DNA of 27,818 nucleotides from JAQVUB01 sp033809415 (lineage in GTDB: Bacteria; Verrucomicrobiota; Lentisphaeria; Oligosphaerales; Oligosphaeraceae): the NCBI GenBank assembly GCA_033809415.1, contig JAPXLT010000023.1:1-27818 (forward strand). Reading direction: 5' to 3'. Below the pieces are notes generated by a model, which saw nothing but the letters and a program-made list of their open reading frames with translations, made no database searches and was not told the origin of the DNA. Position 1 is the first letter of the stretch; every line of letters starts with the position of its first letter. Made by a program: the position numbers and the translations under genes. Below, piece after piece: positions 8,099 to 15,401 of this stretch.

Positions 8099-8913
8099 TT
8101 TTCAGGCAGCAGTTGAATTCTGGTGAATTCGGCGGGGCATCGTAGGCGTCTTCGGAAGAATCCGAAGCCGGATTCCCCGATACCTGCTGAAATATGGCTG
8201 AGCGTCTGGTCGTTTCGCAGGTGCCAGCCGCTGACAAATTGGTTTCCGTAGATCGAGGAGGTGTATGGTGCTCCCAGGATGGGCAGGCGGACCTGCCCTC
8301 CATGGGTATGGCCACTCAAACAGAGATGCCCGACGAAATTTTCATTTTCCTCGGCGATGGCGTCGGGATTGTGAGACAATGTGATGACTAGGCGACCGCT
8401 GTTGCCTAGTGCCCGGCAAGGCTGCCAGTCCGGTTTTCCGAAGCGGAAGTCATCCAGTCCGAAGAACACCGGTCCTTCGCTGCCGGTATCCCAGCATTCA
8501 TTGATCAGGCAGCGGAAGCCATATTGCTGATAGCTGTTGCGCCAGAAATCATGATCAAGCCAGTCGACGATGCTTTCCCGGTTTCCCAGTACCGCAATCT
8601 TTCCGCATTTAGCAGGCAGGGTGGCCAGCCAGTGCCAGGCGGAAGAGGCGTTTTCTAAAAAAGAGTACAGGTCGCCACCGAACAGCAACCAGTCCGCCGG
8701 TTCGTCTTGGATGCACTCACTGAGAACCCGATAACGTTCCGGCTGATTGTTTGCCCAGTGCAGATCGCTGAGAAGCAACATCGAGCAGGGCTTCCGTACT
8801 TCCGGCAGCGAAAGAGTCACCCTGCGCTCGAGAAAATCCCCACGCGGAACCACTTTTTCCGGAGGAAAAAACGGTCGCCAAAAAGGGCTTTTTTTGCGGG
8901 GACGCACATACAT
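8095..8913 (-). CDS. calcineurin-like metallophosphoesterase, YkuE/YaeI/LpxG-type
   Basis: 272 residues from ATG 8913. Metal-site motifs are in order: LLSDLHW (DxH), FGGDLYSF, LGNRES, LSHNPD and SGHTHGGQV. The family includes YaeI and chlamydial LpxG, which removes UMP from UDP-2,3-diacylglucosamine in lipid A synthesis, so a lipid or envelope substrate is plausible but unproven. The third motif reads GNR where the family has GN(H/D); the codon is CGG, so the usual His is an Arg. The start is uncertain. ATG 8913 is directly preceded by a C-rich heptamer array and no ribosome-binding site. An in-frame GTG at 8961 with a weak AAGAG would add 16 residues read through the array. No signal peptide or clear membrane anchor is visible. 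Confidence 0.85.
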   Translation of the reverse strand: MYVRPRKKSPFWRPFFPPEKVVPRGDFLERRVTLSLPEVRKPCSMLLLSDLHWANNQPERYRVLSECIQDEPADWLLFGGDLYSFLENASSAWHWLATLPAKCGKIAVLGNRESIVDWLDHDFWRNSYQQYGFRCLINECWDTGSEGPVFFGLDDFRFGKPDWQPCRALGNSGRLVITLSHNPDAIAEENENFVGHLCLSGHTHGGQVRLPILGAPYTSSIYGNQFVSGWHLRNDQTLSHISAGIGESGFGFFRRRLRCPAEFTRIQLLPEK

Positions 8914-8937
8914 GGGCAGGGTGCGGGGTGCAGGGGG
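8914..8937 (+). repeat. short 7-bp array touching the phosphoesterase start codon
   Basis: GGGCA, GGGTGCG, GGGTGCA and GGGGG follow each other on the plus strand. On the strand of the phosphoesterase gene the array is C-rich and ends exactly at ATG 8913. It is the same unit as the arrays at 20952-21074, 24932-24950 and 25385-25454. Confidence 0.85.
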
Positions 8938-9036
8938 AAAACTGATTCCGTTGAAAAACACATACTATAATCTCTTTTGACGAAAGCTTCCATTTTTTTG
9001 GGGGGGAGGGCAGAGGTGAGAAGGAGAGAAGGATGT

Positions 9037-9080
9037 GCGACTTAAAATTTCGTGTCTTTTCGTGTCTTTTCGTTGTTTAA
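9037..9080 (-). repeat. partial dispersed repeat module A (inverted)
   Basis: AAATTTCGTGTCTTTTCGTG followed by TCTTTTCGTTGTTTAAAAT is the inverse of the start of the copy at 2638. It is the only piece of the family in the divergent gap upstream of the GH9-like gene, and it ends about 60 bp before that gene's start. Confidence 0.75.
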
Positions 9081-9143
9081 AATATTGTTGTCGATGGTAT
9101 GTTAGCAGTAAGCCGGATCGAGTTCATCATTGCAGGAGAACAC

Positions 9144-12100
9144 ATGAGATTGACCTGTTGTATTTGCGTATGCATCCTTCTAGTGGCTGGGGGATGCTTT
9201 CCTTTCCGAATGGAGAAAACGATGTTGCCTAGCCAGTTTGCACCTGAAACGCAATTCGCCTCCGAGCAGATCACCGGAGTCTTGGGGGATGCCAGTGCCT
9301 GGCGGTCGATCACCACTCATTTTCGGACAAGGACAGATGGCCAATTCCCGGTTGCAGCGGAAGCGGAAATCTCATTTGATGTGACGACCGGAAATTTCAT
9401 CAGCGATTTGTTTTACAAGATACCGGAGGCACCACATTACAAGCGGGGCAGTGTTTCTCTTGACCAACATCAGGATGAACTGTCGGATTATAATCGGATT
9501 TCCCTGCTGATCTATCCGGACCTTCCAGACCGAGCCTCGATCTGGCTGGAGGCGATCGGAGCACCCAGCTGGACGGCGGCGACGTTCCCGTTGCGCCCCC
9601 GGCAATGGAATAAAGTCTGGCTTGATCTCGGGCATCTCGAACCGGAAGGACGCACAAAAATCCGTGAGCTGATGATTGGGAATACGGCTCTTGGTCAACT
9701 GCCAGGCGATCAGCAGTGGCAATCCTATTACCTGAAAGACTTGCGTTTCGAAAAGGTGCCTCCCAGGAATATCCAAGGCTGGGAGACATCCGCCGCCTAT
9801 GTTTCCCTCTCACAAATCGGATATGCGCCCTGGGACAAGGAAAAAATAGCCGTCTTTTCCTGCGAAAACCCTGCCGAAACGTTCCAGGTGTGCGACGCCA
9901 AAAGCGGAAGAATCCTGCTCGAAGGCAAACTGACCATCCTCGATAAAACATACGGAAAATTTAAAATTGCAGATTTTTCAGCGGTTTCCCGTTCAGGTTT
10001 ATGCTATCTGCAAGCTGGCCTGGTCCGTTCCCCGGTTTTCCCGATTACGCCCGCGCCTTTTGCACCGGCGTTGGACAATTATCTGCACTGGTTGCATTGC
10101 ATGCGCAGCGGCTGTGAAACGCCGGCGCATCCGGATTGTTTTCAGGATGATGGATTGCGGGAGGATACAAAAGAAGCGGTTGATTTGGTCGGAGGCTGGT
10201 TCGACGCCTCAGACCTGCGCCTGTATAACAGTATGTCAATGAGCAATATTCTGCGCCCGCTGGCGGCGTCGGAAGCCTTTTTGAAGAATGATGCCCTGGC
10301 CGGAAAACTGTGCAGCGAAATCCGCTGGGGCACGGATTTCCTTCAGAAAATCTGGGACTCGGAAACGAACCTGCCTTTTACCATGCTCTGCGTGCACATG
10401 CCCAGGGAGGAAAAATACAAGAAGCTGAAAAAACATTACTATAAAAACAACAATTACTGGTCTGACAACCGCAAAGGCACTGCTGACGACCGGATTGTCC
10501 ATACGCCGTGGAAATCAGTCTATCTCGATGGTTCGCTGGACAATTATCTGCATCACTTGGGAATCTGCGCCGCCGGAGCAGAGGCGCTGAATATCGAGAC
10601 CGCCATCGGCACTCCTGCTGGCCGCCAGCAGATATTGGGGCGGACCGAACGTCATTTTGCCCGTATGCGGGATGCAAAGCAAACGGCGGAAAACAGGCGG
10701 TTTGTCGCCGGGGTTAATCCTGATAGCACGCCAGCTCTGGCCATGAGTCTGGAAATTGCCGTCAACCTGGGACGCTGCACCGGCAATTCGGACTACTGGC
10801 GACAAGCCGCTGAACTGGCTGAAAAACTGCTGCAACGCCAACAATTGGACCTGCTCGAGACCAACGAGGCGAGAATGGTCAGCGGTTTTTTTGACCGGAT
10901 TCCCCTGCTGCCTGGACTCAGCCGCCCAGCTACTCCGGTGGCTGCCTTGCTGTTTTACCTGCAACATGCCCCGGAATCGAGCGAAAATCTGAAAGCACGT
11001 ATTCATGGAGCACTGCGGATATATGCGGATTTGTTCATCCGCAAGGCATACCGAATGTATGCCCCGTATACTTTGCCGGTACAGCTGGGCACGACTTCGG
11101 GTTCGGGGAAGATGCTGCTGGGGAAATGGGTGAAAACGCAGCAGGAGATTTTTGTCAGCCCGACCTTTTCGCCGGGGACGATCGGCCATGAAAGCGTTGC
11201 GCTGACCATGCTGGCGGGTTTTCTGCAGGATGCCGAGCTTTATGCATACGCCCGCGCCATGCTGCTGCCGCACCTGGGCTTCAATCCGTCCTCCTGGAGT
11301 TATGTGGCGGAGACTGGGCAGGATTACAAGCCGGACATGATGTCGACGACGCTGGGGCACATGCGTGGCATGACCAGCATTGGTGTCGGTATGCGGCAGG
11401 GCGTTCCCTTTTATCCGCAGCATGCTAGTTCCAATGAGATTTATACACAGCTTACGCCTTATTTCCAGGGAATGGCGTTGCAACATGCTTCATGCCGACT
11501 TCGCGGCAAGCTGCTCTGCGGCCATCAGCCCGCCGGATTGCAGAAAATTGTTTTCCGCCATCCCGATCTGCCAGAGGAAATCGCAGTTCGCAGCGACCGG
11601 CAGGGAAACTATGGTCCGGTCGAACTACCAGCCGGATTGCGCTATGAAATTGTCGTCGGCAACCGGGTTGTTGGCCAGGTCGCCGTTTTTTCCGGGGGAA
11701 GTGCGTCACACGATGTTGACTTGGATGGTGCCGTCCTGATACAGAGCATCCAGGTGCCGGAACAGGTTCGCCCGGGGCTGTCGTTCAAGGCAACGGTCGA
11801 GCTGTTCAATTATGCTGCCGTGCAGCGAAGCGTCCGCTTGCAGGTGCAGGGACTCCGGGTCGATCCGGTTGCGACGGAAGTGCCGCTTGATTTGGCACCC
11901 GGGAAACAGCTGGTCGATCTGATGTTCCGGGTGCCGGAGAAGGCGGCGGATGCTCCGTATGCAGTATTGCTGAACTGCAATGGACAGTCGGATAACTTTG
12001 GCAAGTCTGCCTGTGGAGTTATTTTGTCTACATCAAAACTGCCTGCCGGGGAACTGTTGGAAATCAATGGCAGCTTCGCGGAGCCAGTCCAGTCCGGCGA

Positions 12101-12521
12101 GGACTTGTTGCCTGCTGGCTGGAAAAAGATCATGGGGCCTGCCCGTATCCGCACCGTTGTCAAGGATGACGTTTCCGAGGTGGAGATCAGCTCGGAGAAG
12201 ACAGTCCAGCTGCACAGCCGCCTTTTTGCGGTCAAGCCGGGGATGATTGTGAAGCTGAAGTTCGAGGTGTTGGGTGGCGGCGGTACGGGGCTTCCAATCA
12301 CGGGTATTCATGTGTATGACTCTGCGGGGCGTTGGCTGAGCGCACCAGCCTCAAAATCTTTTGAGGCGACCCGGAACAACTGGCGTTCCTATGAGCTGAT
12401 CGGGGAAATTCCGGCAAATATCAAGGGGAAAACTGCGGCACAGAGTTCGGTCTGTATCGGCATCAATGGCAGCGCTACGGCTCTTTTCCGAAAGGTGAGC
12501 GTGGAAGTTATCCGACCTTGA
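9144..12521 (+). CDS. secreted GH9-like lipoprotein with flanking beta-sandwich domains
   Basis: 1125 residues. The N-terminus MRLTCCICVCILLVAGGC looks like a lipoprotein signal with Cys18 as the acylated residue. Residues about 60-220 resemble a carbohydrate-binding beta-sandwich. From about 230, VSLSQIGYAPWDKEKIAVF matches the Ig-like N-domain found before GH9 cellulases. The (alpha/alpha)6-type region then carries GGWFDASD at 350-357, aligned with the GGWYDAGD catalytic signature of GH9 (D354, D357), but with Ser for Gly. The C-terminal third is beta-rich, with CARDB/Ig-like and CBM-like stretches. GH9 enzymes cleave beta-glucans by inversion. The polysaccharide here is unknown and the divergence is large, so activity is inferred. 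ATG 9144 follows GCAGGAG with 5 nt spacing; an earlier ATG (9099) lacks one. Confidence 0.82.
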   Translation: MRLTCCICVCILLVAGGCFPFRMEKTMLPSQFAPETQFASEQITGVLGDASAWRSITTHFRTRTDGQFPVAAEAEISFDVTTGNFISDLFYKIPEAPHYKRGSVSLDQHQDELSDYNRISLLIYPDLPDRASIWLEAIGAPSWTAATFPLRPRQWNKVWLDLGHLEPEGRTKIRELMIGNTALGQLPGDQQWQSYYLKDLRFEKVPPRNIQGWETSAAYVSLSQIGYAPWDKEKIAVFSCENPAETFQVCDAKSGRILLEGKLTILDKTYGKFKIADFSAVSRSGLCYLQAGLVRSPVFPITPAPFAPALDNYLHWLHCMRSGCETPAHPDCFQDDGLREDTKEAVDLVGGWFDASDLRLYNSMSMSNILRPLAASEAFLKNDALAGKLCSEIRWGTDFLQKIWDSETNLPFTMLCVHMPREEKYKKLKKHYYKNNNYWSDNRKGTADDRIVHTPWKSVYLDGSLDNYLHHLGICAAGAEALNIETAIGTPAGRQQILGRTERHFARMRDAKQTAENRRFVAGVNPDSTPALAMSLEIAVNLGRCTGNSDYWRQAAELAEKLLQRQQLDLLETNEARMVSGFFDRIPLLPGLSRPATPVAALLFYLQHAPESSENLKARIHGALRIYADLFIRKAYRMYAPYTLPVQLGTTSGSGKMLLGKWVKTQQEIFVSPTFSPGTIGHESVALTMLAGFLQDAELYAYARAMLLPHLGFNPSSWSYVAETGQDYKPDMMSTTLGHMRGMTSIGVGMRQGVPFYPQHASSNEIYTQLTPYFQGMALQHASCRLRGKLLCGHQPAGLQKIVFRHPDLPEEIAVRSDRQGNYGPVELPAGLRYEIVVGNRVVGQVAVFSGGSASHDVDLDGAVLIQSIQVPEQVRPGLSFKATVELFNYAAVQRSVRLQVQGLRVDPVATEVPLDLAPGKQLVDLMFRVPEKAADAPYAVLLNCNGQSDNFGKSACGVILSTSKLPAGELLEINGSFAEPVQSGEDLLPAGWKKIMGPARIRTVVKDDVSEVEISSEKTVQLHSRLFAVKPGMIVKLKFEVLGGGGTGLPITGIHVYDSAGRWLSAPASKSFEATRNNWRSYELIGEIPANIKGKTAAQSSVCIGINGSATALFRKVSVEVIRP

Positions 12522-12573
12522 AAAAGGGGACAGGGTTAAAAAGTGGCGCGACCGTCCCGGTTGCGATTTCCAT

Positions 12574-12690
12574 GTGGACATTGTGGACATCGTGGACGGT
12601 GTGGACATCGTGGACGGTGTGGACGGTGTGGACGGTGTGGACGGTGTGGACGGTGTGGACGGTGTGGACGGTGTGGACATGGTGGACAGG
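12574..12690 (+). repeat. 9-bp tandem array, 13 units, after the GH9-like gene
   Basis: Thirteen 9-bp units start with GTGGACATT, then mix GTGGACATC and GTGGACGGT, with seven consecutive GTGGACGGT in the middle and GTGGACATG and GTGGACAGG at the end. It begins 52 bp after the GH9-like stop codon and is G-rich on that gene's strand. Because the unit is a multiple of 3 and has no stop codon, it creates a false open frame of repeated V-D-G. Confidence 0.95.
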
Positions 12691-12703
12691 TCAGAAGACT
12701 ATA

Positions 12704-12757
12704 CTCGCACTACGCACCCCGCACTACGCACCTGTTCCCCCTGCCCCCTGCCCCCTA
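12704..12757 (-). repeat. 7-bp array overlapping the methyltransferase 3' end
   Basis: On the minus strand, AGGGGGCAGGGGGCAGGGGG precedes AACAGGTGCGTAG and a CGGGGTGCGTAG-like copy. The units resemble GGGGGCA and GGGTGCG seen elsewhere. The array supplies the last codons and the stop of the TrmH-family gene. Confidence 0.85.
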
Positions 12758-13266
12758 AGCCATTGCCGGAGTGCTTCAAAGAGGACGACTGCCGCGCAGT
12801 TCCCGACATTGATCGAGTTTTTGCTGCCCAGTGCCGGCAGGCTGATGAAATGGTCGCACAGGGGCAGGGCGCTTTCCGAGATTCCCAGCGCCTCATTGCC
12901 CAGTACCAGGGCGGCAGGGAATTTCAATTCGGTATGCCAGTAATATTCGGCAGTGGTAGCGGTTTCGACACCATAAATACAATAGCCCTGTTGCTTCAGG
13001 GACAGAATGGCCGAAGCAGCGTCGGGAAATATTTCACAGGGAACAGCAAGGTCGCAACCCCGGGCAGTCTTGGCCAGCTTGGGATGCGGCGGCGCCGGAG
13101 TATAACCGCAGGCCAGAATTTTCTCTGCACGGGTGGCTTCCGCCAAACGGAAAATATTCCCGGCATTGTGGGCACTGCGAAGCCGGTCGAGGATCAGGAC
13201 AACCGGCATGGTGTCCTGCAAACGGGGTGTTGCAGCATCGCCTCTGTTGATGACAATGTCAGGCAT
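12724..13266 (-). CDS. SpoU/TrmH-family RNA 2'-O-ribose methyltransferase
   Basis: 180 residues with SPOUT motifs: LDRLRSAHNAGNIFRLAEA (27-45), VLGNEALGI (121-129) and NSINVGNCAAVVLFEA (150-165). These build the trefoil-knot AdoMet site. Enzymes of this family methylate 2'-OH in tRNA or rRNA; the target is not deducible. The N-terminal substrate-binding domain found in RlmB-type members is absent, as in short TrmH/TrmL-like proteins. ATG 13266 has GAGG 8 nt upstream. A longer TTG-start frame reads into a dispersed repeat. The C-terminal RGQGAGGTGA is encoded by the heptamer array, so the original stop was probably near residue 171. Confidence 0.92.
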   Translation of the reverse strand: MPDIVINRGDAATPRLQDTMPVVLILDRLRSAHNAGNIFRLAEATRAEKILACGYTPAPPHPKLAKTARGCDLAVPCEIFPDAASAILSLKQQGYCIYGVETATTAEYYWHTELKFPAALVLGNEALGISESALPLCDHFISLPALGSKNSINVGNCAAVVLFEALRQWLRGQGAGGTGA

Positions 13267-13280
13267 TTCCGCATTCCTCA

Positions 13281-13330
13281 GTGAATTCTTTTTGAACAAC
13301 GAAATGCCCTTTAGTGTTTTTCGTTGTAAA
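13281..13330 (-). repeat. dispersed repeat module F (inverted)
   Basis: GAATTCTTTTTGAACAACG followed by AAATGCCCTTTAGTG is the inverse of the motif at the window start and at about 8058. It lies between the helicase stop codon and the methyltransferase start on the minus strand, immediately upstream of the latter's ribosome-binding site. Confidence 0.8.
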
Positions 13331-13350
13331 AACTGTCATCCGGCTTCATT

Positions 13351-14970
13351 TCAGCGTCTCGGACCACTGCGGCGAACACGGGCACCTTGCGGACGGGCAC
13401 TGCGTGGTGAACGACGCTTGCCCCCGAAACCATCCCGGTGCCGATCACTGGTCGAGGAAACATATTTTTCAGTGTTGACTGGTGCCGGCATCACAAGCAT
13501 TTTTTCATCAGGCTGAGTGATAGGCAGGGGACGTCCGATGTAGGTTTCGATTTCAGGAATAACGAAAGCGCAGTCTTCACCGGCGAAACTGATTGCTCGT
13601 CCCTGCTGTCCGGCTCGGGCGGTGCGTCCGATGCGGTGGACGTATTCCTCGGCCTCGTAGGGAAGGTCGTAGTTGAAAACGTGGGTGATGTCATCGACAT
13701 GGATGCCGCGCCCGGCCACGTCTGTGGCAACAATAACCTTGACCGTGCCCTGCCGGAACGCTTCGAGAATGCGCAGGCGCTTTTTCTGGTCAACATCGCC
13801 GGAAAGCATTTCGGAGGCGATGCCGTAGCGTTTCAGCTTGTTATGCAGTTCCTCGACATCGCAGCGCCGGTTGCGGAAGATCAGTACACGCCCGCAGTCT
13901 TCATTGGACAGCAGCCAGAGGATCAACGGGAGTTTTTCACGGCTGGTGCAGGCGTAGATTGTTTCCTGGATTCCTTCGGCGACGACGTGTTCCGGCTCGA
14001 TTTCCAGGATGGCAGGTTCCGGGCGCATCCAGCGGCTGGCCAGATTCATAATATCCTGCGACAGCGTAGCGCTGAACAGCATGGTCTGACGCTCGGAGGG
14101 GCGTGGCGTCTGCCCGATAATCCGCTTGACATCCGGAATAAAGCCCATGTCCAGCATGCGATCAGCTTCATCAATCACCAGAAACTTCAGCAGCGAGAAA
14201 TCAATGACATTCTGATTGAGGTAATCAATCAACCTTCCCGGTGTGGCAACGACCAGATCGCAGCCGGCGCCCAGAAGCCGTCTTTGCCGCTCATAATCCA
14301 TTCCGCCATAGACAGCAACAATCCGCAGTGGGGTGTAAATGCTCAGTGCTTCCGCATCTTTGGCAATCTGGATGGCCAGTTCTCGGGTGGGTGCCAGAAC
14401 CAGGGCAAAAGGCTGATTCGGACGGCGTTGCACGTCAGAATTCAGGTAGGCTTGGATGAGGGCAATCAGGAAGACTGCGGTTTTGCCGGTGCCGGTTTGC
14501 GCTCTGCCGGTCAAGTCCCGACCTTCCAGGGCAATCGGCAAGGCCAGCTTCTGGATGGGGCTGCATTTGACGAACTGCAAATCATCGAGGATGGCCTTCA
14601 GGATTCGTTTGTCCAACGGAAAATCCTGGAAATAAGAGGCTTCTGCCTCCCGTTTGTCCGGCATCGGAACCTGCCAGTCGCCGACCTGTTTCTTGCTGGC
14701 CAGACCAGCGGCTGCCGGCAATTCCTGGTCTTCCCAGTCAATCGATGGACGGGAAGGCGCAACAGCCGGCTTTGCTTTTTCCGGAGCAGAAGGCACAACC
14801 GAAGGTCCGCTCGAAAAACCAGAATCAACCGGCTTTTTCTTCTTTTTCCTCTTCCGTTTTTTCTTCGTCTTTGCGGAAGGAACAGGCTCGGAAGACTTTT
14901 CAGCGCCCGGCTTGCTGACAAATAAAGTTTTAATACTGCCCTTAATGCGGGATAAAAGATCAGATAACAA
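13351..14970 (-). CDS. DEAD-box ATP-dependent RNA helicase, RhlB/RhlE-like
   Basis: 539 residues. A basic N-terminal tail includes KKKRKRKKKKK at 36-46. The helicase core starts near residue 113. Q140 belongs to the Q motif; AQTGTGKT at 157-164 is Walker A; PTRELAIQIA, DEAD at 267-270 and SAT at 300-302 follow; HRIGRTARAG at 445-454 is motif VI. A second basic, Arg-rich tail ends the protein. Such enzymes unwind short RNA duplexes in RNA decay, ribosome assembly or cold adaptation; the lysine-rich tail suggests RNA binding. The start is TTG at 14970, supported by AGGAG 7-8 nt upstream and by the lack of a better ATG. A candidate promoter lies at 15024-15051. The 495-codon plus-strand frame across it is antisense and spurious. 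Confidence 0.96.
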   Translation of the reverse strand: MLSDLLSRIKGSIKTLFVSKPGAEKSSEPVPSAKTKKKRKRKKKKKPVDSGFSSGPSVVPSAPEKAKPAVAPSRPSIDWEDQELPAAAGLASKKQVGDWQVPMPDKREAEASYFQDFPLDKRILKAILDDLQFVKCSPIQKLALPIALEGRDLTGRAQTGTGKTAVFLIALIQAYLNSDVQRRPNQPFALVLAPTRELAIQIAKDAEALSIYTPLRIVAVYGGMDYERQRRLLGAGCDLVVATPGRLIDYLNQNVIDFSLLKFLVIDEADRMLDMGFIPDVKRIIGQTPRPSERQTMLFSATLSQDIMNLASRWMRPEPAILEIEPEHVVAEGIQETIYACTSREKLPLILWLLSNEDCGRVLIFRNRRCDVEELHNKLKRYGIASEMLSGDVDQKKRLRILEAFRQGTVKVIVATDVAGRGIHVDDITHVFNYDLPYEAEEYVHRIGRTARAGQQGRAISFAGEDCAFVIPEIETYIGRPLPITQPDEKMLVMPAPVNTEKYVSSTSDRHRDGFGGKRRSPRSARPQGARVRRSGPRR

Positions 14971-15023
14971 AATAATATCTCCTAAAAAAATCGTCGTAAA
15001 CTTGCTGAATAGAACAATCTCTT

Positions 15024-15051
15024 ACTATAAACGATATACAAAAAAAAACAA
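15024..15051 (-). promoter_or_regulatory. predicted promoter of the DEAD-box helicase gene
   Basis: On the minus strand TTGTTT (15046-15051) and TATAGT (15024-15029) are 16 bp apart, upstream of the TTG start at 14970. The match is moderate for -35 and good for -10. Motif evidence only. Confidence 0.35.
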
Positions 15052-15401
15052 TGGACGGAATACGGACAACTGCTCGACTGGATCGGTCAGATGGGATCAT
15101 CGGCAAGCAGTTTGCAGTCGTCCTCCAAACTGCTGCACATGTGGAACCCATAGCAGGACTGATTGTCAATGAATGTATCGATAAAAGGGGCTGTGCTGCG
15201 GGTGGTTTTTTGTTGCATTTGGGTTATTGTAATGCAGGATGTGACGTCGGCTGAATGCCCCGACTGGACGCTTAGACAGCTTGAAAAGCGAGTTGCCCGG
15301 TTCCAGGATCGGCACTCAATAGAGATTTGACCGTGCTTGAACAGATACTTGGATGAACGAGAAGATGAGCGCAGCAAACAAACAGAAAACGGGAGTTCAA
15401 C
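15052..15401. other. intergenic region before the restriction-modification genes
   Basis: About 350 bp without a gene I can defend. It holds none of the dispersed repeats found in most other gaps. Two short frames are open: a minus-strand 43-codon stretch from about 15218 down to 15087, and a 19-codon plus frame at 15353-15409 that overlaps the methyltransferase start. I recognise neither. The region may be the left edge of DNA that arrived with the restriction-modification pair. Confidence 0.5.

Noticed and set aside
12574..13284. 236-codon plus frame with V-D-G repeats
   Set aside because: It begins in the 9-bp array and runs antisense through the RNA methyltransferase gene.
13438..14925. 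495-codon plus frame opposite the helicase gene
   Set aside because: The minus strand encodes an unmistakable DEAD-box protein with all motifs.
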